NCBI RefSeq assembly: GCF_002078875.1
Contig: NC_034415.1
Span: forward strand, 26,561,413-26,625,412
Direction: 5' to 3'
From: Numida meleagris
Taxonomy: Eukaryota > Chordata > Aves > Galliformes > Numididae
DNA length: 64,000 nt
The notes under the pieces are model-generated. The model ran no database searches. It was not told where the DNA came from and was given only the letters and a program-made list of their open reading frames with translations. Numbering within the stretch: position 1 is the stretch's first letter; each line of letters starts with the position of its first letter. Of the stretch, positions 52,809 to 61,265 are shown piece by piece. Both the position numbers and the translations under genes were made by a program.

Positions 52809-52827
52809 GGACTACCAGAGGGCAGCA
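52809..52827 (+). promoter_or_regulatory. CTCF-like binding site
   Basis: ACTACCAGAGGGCAGC at 52811-52826 agrees with the vertebrate CTCF core (RCCASYAGRKGGCRSY) except for one base, T for the second C. The orientation is plus. CTCF binds such sites as an insulator or loop anchor. Sequence match alone predicts occupancy only partly. Confidence 0.4.
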
Positions 52828-53899
52828 GGACAGTGTGTTCTAATATAAGAACCTATAGAGATTGCAACAGAAAGTATTCTTCCCCTCCTACCCCAGCATC
52901 TGTCAACCATTTCATATCTATTTATAAAGCAACCTCAACAACTTCAGGTGTCACAAGCTATAAATGTCTACCTGCAAACAAACAAGAGTCTATAAATTGG
53001 AGGACTATTTAGAAAGATGTTTGCTTTCATGTTCGAGGTGTACCTTTACTTACTTTAATGATAGCAGATTGCTGTGTGCTGTCACTTTGCATTTCTGTGT
53101 TACCTGCTACAAGGGAGTGATGGCTGAGACTCTGCCAGTGAGAAGGCAGATTGTTTCTTATTTTTATTTGCCTGATATCATTCTCCTCTTCTGACTTCTT
53201 TCCTCTTCTTTTATTCTAGCTTTTACCTTCTCTGGCATCTTTATTTAAATGCCTTCCTCTCCCCAAAACCCATGTTGTTTCTGAAGAAGTCTGCATGTTC
53301 TGTACCAGAGAGCCCTTCTGACCGTTGAGTCAAATATGTAAGTTGCTTCTTTACACCTGGTTTTATTTCTGTATGCCTGCTTAAGATGCCCACCTATCAA
53401 ATTAGTATTTATTGAATGGCTAGTGCTAGGTAGCAAATAAGCAGCATGTAAATTGTGTCTTGTAATCTCTGTGTAGAGTAATGTAGGTTATATTGGTGTG
53501 GTGGTCACCATCAGAAAGTCACCTTCCGACTGCAAATACCACCCATTTATGGCACAGCTTTTTCCTCCCACTTGGAAGAGAAAGCTCTTTTGACAGCTTG
53601 TGTATCAGAGCAGTGCTGTTGGCACACTGTGACTTTTTAAAGGCTTTGCTATAAATAAAGGCAAAATCTCTTTGTGGTATAATTCCTTTTGGAAAAGCAT
53701 CGGTGGTGGTTGTTAAACAGATGTTTAGCAGAGAGATCAGGGTTCTCTACAGCACTGTAGGATACCAAGGGCCTGAAGCTTCTCCTAAGACGGTGCCAAA
53801 TGGAAGAACTCATGAGTCTGCTCTTCTGCCTCTTCTCTGTGGGCCGTGTCCAGTTGTAACCCAGCCAGCCAGCTGGCCTCCAGGCAGAGGCACTTTTTA

Positions 53900-54015
53900 G
53901 TAGTAGAGACCTGGCTCCCACACCAGCTCTGTCCTGAAGTACAGGTGCAAAGAGATCCAGTGACTTGGCTGTGAGAAGCTCAAGCCTGTTTTCCAGCATA
54001 GCTAAGAAAGATAAT
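53900..54015 (+). repeat. MIR-family SINE fragment
   Basis: Blocks in MIR order: GAGACCTGGCTCCCACACC, AGCTCTGTCC, AGATCCAGTGACTTGGCTG, GAAGCTCAAGCCTGTTTTCC. These align with GAGACCTGGGTTCTAGTCCC, AGCTCTGCCAC, the GTGACCTTGGGC region and CTGAGCCTCAGTTTCC. It is diverged and gapped but collinear over about 110 bp. Confidence 0.6.
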
Positions 54016-54877
54016 TTAGGCATGGGCAAGATGGTTCTATTTCAGCACATCATCTCACAGGAAAAAAAATGCTGAAGGGAAATTACTGTCCTATGTTGAA
54101 TCACAGGTCTAAGGCTTGTCAGGTTCAACAAAGGGAGTTGTGGACAGGATCTGGGAAGGAAAGGTGGAAGAAGGAGAACCAATTCCTATGATCTTCTCAC
54201 CTCTTCATTTACCCATATAAATCCTGACTCCAGGTCAGGAGCATTATGACACGGGGCATTATGGGACATGGGGCTTCCGGAGCTGGTGCACAAGACCTTC
54301 CCACCATTTGCCATTTCTCCCAGGTTCCCTCATGCAAGAGCAAAAAAATCCAGCTTGAATCACTGACTTCTTATTTCCACTCATTGTAAGTGCTAAAAGC
54401 AAGCTTCTTCTGACACAGCTCTGCAGTGAAATGGATATGTCCATGGCAAAGCTTCTGCTCGGCTTTCTGGTTCACTTACAAACCTTATTTCAAGTTTACA
54501 GTGGAAGCACTGACATGCTCTCTGCCATGGTGGCCTGACTGAGGTGCAGAAGACATAACTTTGGCTAAGCATCACTTGAACAGTCTGCCTGGGCACATCT
54601 CGGTGCCTGTAACCTCCTAATGGTGTCTAATAACTTGGTTTTCTTTTTTATATCAAATGCTTAGGCTTGACCTTTCCAAACTGCTCACGTAGAAGACAAA
54701 TATTGAGGCTTTTTAGAACTTAAAAAATTATTTCCAAGTTAGAGGGAAACAAAAAATAATAGCACTCTCTACAGCAATAAGTAGGAATGAGCAGTATAAT
54801 TGTTTCTCTTAGCTCGGTAAAAGGTGAAACAAGTTATGATTAGCCTTACCTTTTGGCAAGCACTCGGGTTCTTTGAG

Positions 54878-54932
54878 TTGTTTTGTTTGTTTGTTTTTGT
54901 TGGGGTTTTTTTTTTGTTTGTTTGTTTGTTTT
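54878..54932 (+). repeat. (TTTG)n microsatellite with T-rich interruption
   Basis: Two arrays of TTTG units flank a TTGGGG-T10 interruption. The length is about 55 bp and it is likely polymorphic. On the minus strand this reads as (CAAA)n. Confidence 0.85.
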
Positions 54933-55237
54933 AAACACCTTTCAGGTGTAAAAGTTCATCCACAAACCAACAAGCTTCTAAACCACTTCATGTGCATTCA
55001 AAAATTCTCTTGCAAGTCTCAGGCTAGAAACATTGACTCATCAGAGACCTTAAAGGTGGAGTGGTTTGAAACAAGATCAAGAGCTCTTAAGACAAGTTAA
55101 TTAAATACACTGAAACCTCTTTCTTCCAGAAGCTGCTAAACCAAATGTCTTGGCTGGCTGCATGGTAACGTGTTATCCCCTGTGCCACTCCTGCTGCCAT
55201 GGCTACATTTTTCTTAAGTCAGAAGTTTGGCTTTAAG

Positions 55238-55263
55238 AAAAAAATAGAAAAAAAAAAAAAAAA
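55238..55263 (+). repeat. A-rich tract ending in A16
   Basis: A run of A residues interrupted by TAG, then sixteen uninterrupted A residues ending at 55263. It is low-complexity sequence with no recognisable retrocopy upstream. Confidence 0.8.
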
Positions 55264-55699
55264 GGCAGCATTCTGGTATGTCTGCCTACATACTAATATT
55301 AGCAAGCATAACCTTGAAATAGCATTGACGTTCATTAATCTGAACACTATTCTAGTCCAAAAATGTTCAGATTACTGACGTTTGCTGCAATTTTCTTCCC
55401 CATGCCACTATCAATAGCATTCTTAATACCAACCTTTGAGTATACTGATTGCCTCAAACTGCCTTTAGGCAAATAAATTATTCTGTGATGCAAGATGAGG
55501 GAAAGGAGTTGAGTTTCCGAGTAGATTAACTTGGATGTTTTCCAGTCAGCAGACACATAGATGCCCTCAGTTGGCTGTTTGCAGATTTTCTGCGACAGGA
55601 GTTTGGTAACGCATTTTGTGGCTATAGGTGGAAACCTGATGGAAATTTGGGCACTCTGGGCAGTTCTTCAGCTGGTGAAGTCATCGCAGCTCAGCAGTA

Positions 55700-55825
55700 A
55701 TCGAGAGCTCTCTCGGTTGACACCAGCTACTGCTTTGAGAAGTGTGTGCGCTGTCTTTGACCTCACAGCTCAGCTTCATCTGCAAAGTGGGCTTGGTGGT
55801 TCCATATGTATGTTGAGAATGTGAG
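55700..55825 (+). repeat. MIR-family SINE fragment
   Basis: Collinear MIR blocks: CTCTCGGTTGACACCAGCTA, CTGCTTTGAG, AGTGTGTGCGCTGTCTTTGA, CCTCACAGCTCAGC, TTCATCTGCAAAGTGGG. These match the MIR GGTTC...CAGCTCTGCC, GCTGTGTGACC, CCTCTCTGAGCCTCAG and TCATCTGTAAAATGGG segments. A TTGAGAATGTGAGGAA block that follows may be the start of the MIR 3' part. Confidence 0.65.
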
Positions 55826-56304
55826 GAACTATTCCCTGTGAAATTAAAGGTTTCGAAGGAAAGCCTCTCAGCTTTTTGCTGATGATGTCTTCGTACATAA
55901 CATAGATTTTCAGTAAATGCTAGCTGCTGAAATGTGATACTTTGTCTTCAGAATGCCTTCACTGAGCCAGAGAGAACAATCCATGATACCTAGAAAAACA
56001 AAACCGTTGACTCCTGAGGCACAGCCACATTTGTCCTAACTGTTTTCTGCAAAGCAACTGTAGATACATAAGTTAATTTTGAATTTTAAGCATTATTTTC
56101 TCATAGTGCCCTCTCAGCACCAGTTACATAAATAGACCCAGAACACAGGGGCAGCCAGAGTGGACTCTGTTGTTGTGTCTGGGTCAGCTGTGGGCAGTGT
56201 GCTGGCTTCCCCAGCACGTTAGATTCCTTGGGATGGTGGCAGAGACCCATGCCCTCGTGCTTCATTGTCACATCAGAAGCAGAATGCTTGCTGCCATCCC
56301 TACC

Positions 56305-56332
56305 ACCTGTCCTGAGAAACTTCAGGACAGGT
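56305..56332. repeat. Perfect 11-bp stem hairpin
   Basis: ACCTGTCCTGA (56305-56315), loop GAAACT, TCAGGACAGGT (56322-56332), with no mismatches. A stem this long with a short loop is expected about once in eight windows of this size, so it is mildly unusual. No miRNA-length precursor is apparent, because pairing stops at both ends. Confidence 0.7.
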
Positions 56333-56890
56333 CAGAAGGGACACAAATTGTCCCTCGTCGCACAGCTTTAACTTTGTGAAGGATTATAAATAGGCTGAAC
56401 AAGACAATGAATGTGTTTGTATTTTATGCGTGTGGTATTCCGTATATTTATATTCAGTGCACTCTAAAACCACTTTGTGTGGTCCCATTTTTTGTAGAAC
56501 TCCACAAACTGGAAGATTTGATGCTTCCATTAGGCTAGAAGGGTTTTGGTGATGCCACATTGTTTTTAAAAAGTACGCTTGGTAAAAATACACTTAGTAA
56601 ATTGTACTTTAAATATAAATTGCCAGCCTTTCTCTGCAAGAGAACACAGCTCAAGGAACTTGTCCTCATCTGTTGTTTCATCTCCGCAGTTTACAAAACT
56701 GATGAGGTGCCTCGTTTCAGCAAATACTTCTTTCTCATCCCTGGAGCTTGCTGCTTGTTTTCCTGCATTGGCCTTGGAGTCTTGCATCCCTAAGCGGAGC
56801 ATCATAGGCACTCATGAGTCACCAGACAGGAACTAAATGTCAAAGTTGAAATCAAGTTTACTGCCACAGTTGGTGTGAACAGTGTGACTG

Positions 56891-57216
56891 GCGGTGTGTC
56901 ATCCTCATAGCATGGATGTCTGCGCAGGGGAGAGCGCGGCTGCTCCCCTCTCAGAGCAGAGCGTATTTGAGAGCGGCGTTGCTGAAAGCAGGGCAGATTC
57001 TGCCTCAATGATCTGTAAAACATACATCTGTAGGATTCGAGAGGCCTTGAAAACAAATGTGGTGACCTAAATGGCTATGCAGAGCAAAATGCCCTTCAAG
57101 TTCCGAGCAGCTCCTGTGCCACGGCGTGCCTCCGCGGACGTGCTCTCGTCCCAGCCCCATGGCGTGCTCCTGGAACAGCTGCGTACGGATAGCTGAGGAG
57201 ATCCGATGGTGTCCCG
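56891..57216. promoter_or_regulatory. CpG-island-like segment
   Basis: I counted 20 CpGs here. Over the 360 bp 56881-57240 there are 93 C and 110 G, so G+C is about 56 % and observed/expected CpG is about 0.70. This passes the classical CpG-island thresholds in a window that is otherwise CpG-poor. The densest part is 57121-57220, with 11 CpGs in about 100 bp. CpG islands usually mark promoters or orphan enhancers kept unmethylated in the germline. No TATA box or known first exon is recognisable. A small ORF lies inside it. Confidence 0.6.
57071..57196 (+). other. Small ORF, 41 codons, in the CpG island (possible microprotein, unproven)
   Basis: An ATG at 57071 opens a 41-codon frame ending with TGA at 57194-57196. 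A stop (TAA) lies immediately upstream in frame, so the ORF is self-contained, and further ATGs occur at codons 3 and 7. The N-terminal half is basic (residues 6-19 include two Lys and three Arg), with an RRAS motif at 18-21 resembling a kinase site. The C-terminal third reads VLLEQLRTDS and could form a short helix. Twenty-nine of 41 third codon positions are G or C (about 71 %), above the local 56 %. The start context is poor (T at -3, G at +4). I recognise no family. An overlapping plus-strand frame is also open, as expected in G+C-rich DNA. Confidence 0.2.
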
Positions 57217-57534
57217 ACTTGAGGTCCCATGTGGATGGCAGGGATCTGCTGGGCTCACTCCCATGGCCATGTGCTGGAACAGTATGTGAAGCTTCTCTGT
57301 CTTAGATCCTCACCTGACCTCTTTGACAGAAACTGCTATAGCAGTTAATGGGGAGAGCTAAGCACACTCTGCTCTGCTCCTGCGTTAAGAGCTCTTTCAA
57401 GACACTCTTTTGACTTGCTTCCTGCCCCAGTGTCACCTCTGCCATCACAGGCTTCCCTTCTTTGCAACTGCGTTGAAAACGGGAGCAGAATGAAGCGTTG
57501 ACAAGGCCTTGCTGATGACAGCAAAGGCAGGGCT

Positions 57535-57627
57535 CACTTTCTGGTTCTGCTACTGACTTGCCCAGGGAGCTTGAGTAAATTGCTTCAGAGTGCTGAGGTT
57601 GTGTTTTGTCTTCTGAAAACTGTGTGG
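57535..57627 (+). repeat. MIR-family SINE fragment
   Basis: Blocks in MIR order: CTGGTTCTGCTACTGACTTG, CCCAGGGAGCTTGAGTAAAT, TGCTTCAGAG, TGCTGAGGTTGTGTTTTGTC, TTCTGAAAACTGTG. They match GGCTCTGCCACTGACTTG, GTGTGACCTTGGGCAAGT, CACTT and the CTGTGCCTCAGTTTTC-TGTAAAATGG run. It starts about 320 bp downstream of the CpG-island-like segment. Confidence 0.65.
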
Positions 57628-60600
57628 TTTTCTCCTGAACTATTCTGAGACCTATGGCGGAAGCTTGTTGCTTCAAGTGCTCCCAAACGTAAAATTAAAA
57701 ACAAGAAGCAGAACCAAAAGAGCTGCAAGAATTCCTTGCTGCTTAAATTAAGACTTCTTGGGAGCGTGGGTCATCCTTCCTGAACATGTTTGCAAATGTC
57801 TAATGACAAGTGCAAATAGTCAACAAAGGTTTAGGACTGTGAATTTAGGCTAGGTTGTCCCGCTGTGATGGGAACTCAGTGTCTTTGACTTCCAGGGGCA
57901 TTAAAGATGCATAGCATCTTGCAATTGGAATGTTAGATTTTTCACTTTTCTTATCTAAACCTCAACTTCCATTCATTTAGAACTCTGTAAACTGATAAAA
58001 ACAATTTTAAAAAAGCAACAACTAACAAACTGCCTTCTTGATATTTTTAGATCTTTTATGGAGCATCATTTATAGAACATTATTTATAGATTTTTGATAT
58101 GCTCCTGGCTAACCTGCATTGCTGGCTCTTTGCAGAAGCCTCTGCTCTACTATAGTACATAGCAGCACCCCTGTAAGTGTCAGCATTCCTTGGCAAAGCT
58201 GGCACTTCAGCAAGGACGTGCTGGGTATGTGACCCAGGAGGTACGTATTGTCCTACATAAAGTGCCAGTGCTGAGCCTGTTCCAGTTTTATTAATTCCCA
58301 TTGCCTACATACGGTTTGAATGTTGTTATAGTTAGGGATTCATTCTCCCCCTAATTTGTGCCTCCTGGTAGGAGTCTGCAGTACTTCCTAAGGACAGGAG
58401 AAGTACATAGCAGAAGTCCGAGCCTACAGAATGAAATTCAGACTGGACTCTGTCAGGATAGTCTGCTTTGCTGTCACACTCAATGTCACATTGATCCTTT
58501 GGGCACTTCTAAAAGAGAAAGGGAGCGCTTCTGGGGCTGAGGCTTTCCATAGGCTCTGCAGGCATCAGCTGGCACGGCACCCAAATGCTGGGAGAGCCAT
58601 GGGTGGTGTTAAGAGAAGTTAGGCTCAGCAGGAGGAGGTGGGAAGAAGCAACATTTCCCAAAATCTGAGACAGGGTCAAAGCAAATAGAGGTGGCAGCGT
58701 GGGGCAGTCCCACTGCTGGTAACTGTAGTTTGCTGTGGGGAGCCGTTCCCAGCTATCTGCTCCTTTCCTGGAGGAACTGAAACCATATCAACCTTGAAAA
58801 AATACCTGGACATCTCATGTACCTCATTATATACTGCTTACACTTTCACTTCTGTCTCATCAGACCCTAAAAATAGCTAATTTTTGTCTCCCAAGCCTTG
58901 ATATTCCTCCAAGCCATGCTCTTATTGCTTTTGGGCCTCCAACTCTTGTGAGTCATACCTGCAAACTGTGTGCATCGAGTTTCAGTGGTGCCCATCTCAG
59001 ACGGTCTGGCCATTTAAGGTGGAAACATTCCCCATTAGTTCATGCACTTTTAATTGGGCTGTGGTCTTTGTGTTGTGACTCCTTCCTATTTCTCTTTTCT
59101 GGCAGAATATCGGAAATTATTTTTTAAAGTATATATACCGGTACTCAGTTGCAAGTTAGCATTCAGGACTACTGTAAGGAAAGCTTTGCTCTGCTGGCCT
59201 TTTGAGGCATTATTAAGATGTCCTTGAAACAGAAGAATGCTTTTCAGGTTCTCTAAAAGCCGTGGAGTTTGGAGGTAACAAACAATGTGAAGAGCCAGAG
59301 GAGGCCTTGGCAAGCCAAATGGCCCGGGTCCAGCGGGGCTGTGCTGGGCCGTCCTGGTGAGTATGGACAGGCACGGGCTGTGGGAAGCGTGGAGGGGCCT
59401 CTGGCTGCTGCCAGGCTCTGCACGGACACCCAAACAAGATGCACTTGCCATGCAGAAGGTAATGCAGCAAGCACGATGTTTCCTGGAGCAGTGCTGGCAC
59501 AAGGTGTCAGCAACTGGCAGAACGAGGACTGTGAGTTTGCGCATTCAAAACCAAATTTCACTCATGTGGCCAGCAGCCACTGGTGCTGGTGTGAAGATTT
59601 CTTCAAAATGGAGAGAGGGAATTTACACCGTGCTGGGAGCAGCAGTGGACTCACACTGCTTCCTTCCTCCGTGCAGCCTCTGTGCCGCGCTCAGGGCTGC
59701 AGCTCGGGAGGGCAGGGGCTCTACTGCTGCTGCCTGGAGGAGACCAGCGTAACATAAGACAGCTATTCAAAGGCTACTGCTGTCCTGCGAGTGATTTATG
59801 GCACGCAGGACAGATTCTGATGTGTCATGCTGCAGGGGGAAAGGAGAGCGGGACCGAGGTCATGCACAAAAAGGAATTTGCTTATCCAATTTCCGTCCCT
59901 TTCTGAATTTGATTGGAACTCACAGTTGTCAGGCTGTGTTTAAGTCCAGTCTTTGCCCATGCCTCCTTAACTGCGGAAGGTCAAAACCAATTATTGTTTT
60001 GCCTCCAGGGACTTTCCTTCTTCAGAGAGACCTTACAGTGGATATTCTTTAAACTCTTTTCCTTCCAATTAAGGCAGCAGATTCCTTTTTAGAGGGTTTT
60101 TCAGGGGACGAGGGGACAGTAATCGGGAGACTGATAGATTTATCAATAGCTTTGGAAAACAAAGCCTGTATGTCTTGGGAAGCTTGAAATCTAATTCCTT
60201 TCAATGCCTTTCCTCACTCTGAACTTAAAATCTGTCATTTCATTGCACCGGGAATGGAAAGCCCCTAATTTTCCCAGGCTGCAGTTTTCCCCTGGTTTTT
60301 AACCCTCACGTACCATGTTGATGTATGTCCCCATACCTGATGTCTCTAAGATTTTCATGTAGGGAAAATTGCTGAAGTTTCCCTTTGGTAGGAACTTACA
60401 GCTGTACCTTCTGTGGGGGGGAGTGAGAGGCTGTACCTCCATCAGCAGCTGTGGTCTGACAGGTCAGGAAGAAGCCTGTCGTATCTTGGGAGTGGAAAAG
60501 GAGAAGAACATCCTGAGACAGTCGGATTCTTTTCCTCCTTCTTTTCATTTCTATTATGGTCATCACTGCTTTCAGTTTTATAGATGGTTCTTCCTTCTGC

Positions 60601-60929
60601 TCCAATCCACCGATGCCCACTAAAGCCTATTTCAGCAGATGGCTTATTTTTATTCAGACAGGTATCAAGCACTGCTGTGAATATCCTTTTACCCACTGAA
60701 GGAGTTAATTACACTGTTTCCCCTGCGTTTTCAATGTCACGCTAGTTGTGGGAGAAGTGAGCAGCAGAGCAGACAGAAAATAATCTCTCTTGAAAGAGAA
60801 AATCAAACCCTCAGGTCAGGGGAAGGAGGCTGCTGAAGCAGTAAGTGCAAGAAATGGTGCAGTTGCTGAAATGCTTCACAGAAATACTTTGTAATTGCCA
60901 TTGGTATCAGCATGGACTATGCAACCTTA

Positions 60930-60995
60930 GTGCTCTGTGTGAGATGTGACCCCAGGCATAAGCAGGTGCTTCTGTGTGCTGTCACGTTCAGGTGG
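60930..60995 (+). repeat. Possible MIR SINE remnant (weak)
   Basis: GATGTGACCCCAGGCATAAG followed by TTCTGTGTGCTGTCACGTTC resembles the MIR GTGTGACCTTGGGCAAG...CTCTGTGCCTCAGTTTC segment. Only about 55 bp are similar, and it lies about 200 bp upstream of a clearer MIR copy. Confidence 0.35.
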
Positions 60996-61174
60996 CTGAG
61001 CTAGGTTGTATTGGCTACATCGGTTGCTCCTACAAAAATACTGGATGGTGCAGAACATTAAAGGAAGTCTGTTTTTCTGGAGCTGGCTGATTTAAGACAT
61101 GAAATATACTCACATCTTCACTGCAGAATTGCGGGACTATGATTATGTGATTATAGGGCAGATGTGATCCTGTG

Positions 61175-61265
61175 GCCTGAGAATGAGGACAGGAGGTAGC
61201 TGTGAGTCTGGGTCCTAATCTGCCACGGTCTCTTTTGTAAGATCCCAGGCGAGTCACTTGAAGTA
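61175..61265 (+). repeat. MIR-family SINE fragment
   Basis: Collinear MIR blocks: GAGTCTGGGTCCTAATCTGCC, then CACGGTCTCTTTTGTAAGAT, then CCCAGGCGAGTCACTTGAAG. They correspond to GACCTGGGTTCTAGTCCCAGCTCTGCC, CACTAACTAGCTGTGTGAC and CTTGGGCAAGTCACTTAA. The minus-strand frame 61030-61278 runs through it and is therefore discounted. Confidence 0.6.

Larger units (their letters stand above)
46137..53899. other. No gene recognised
   Basis: Unique sequence. The only items above background are the exon-like pair at 48966-49262, a T tract at about 50640-50652, and the CTCF-like site at 52809. A 17-base word (ATCTGGTCCTGTTTTGT) at 48697-48713 repeats one at 45703-45719. A stop-to-stop frame around 52270-52490 (68 codons) contains no recognisable domain. 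Confidence 0.5.
54016..55699. other. No gene recognised; simple repeats
   Basis: Contains the TTTG microsatellite and the A-rich tract listed separately. A 7-bp stem (TCCTGAC/GTCAGGA) lies near 54223-54242. There are no convincing open frames. Confidence 0.55.

Noticed and set aside
59086..59757. Overlapping long frames on both strands (up to 162 codons)
   Set aside because: Several mutually exclusive frames are open because the segment is G+C-rich. None resembles a known protein.
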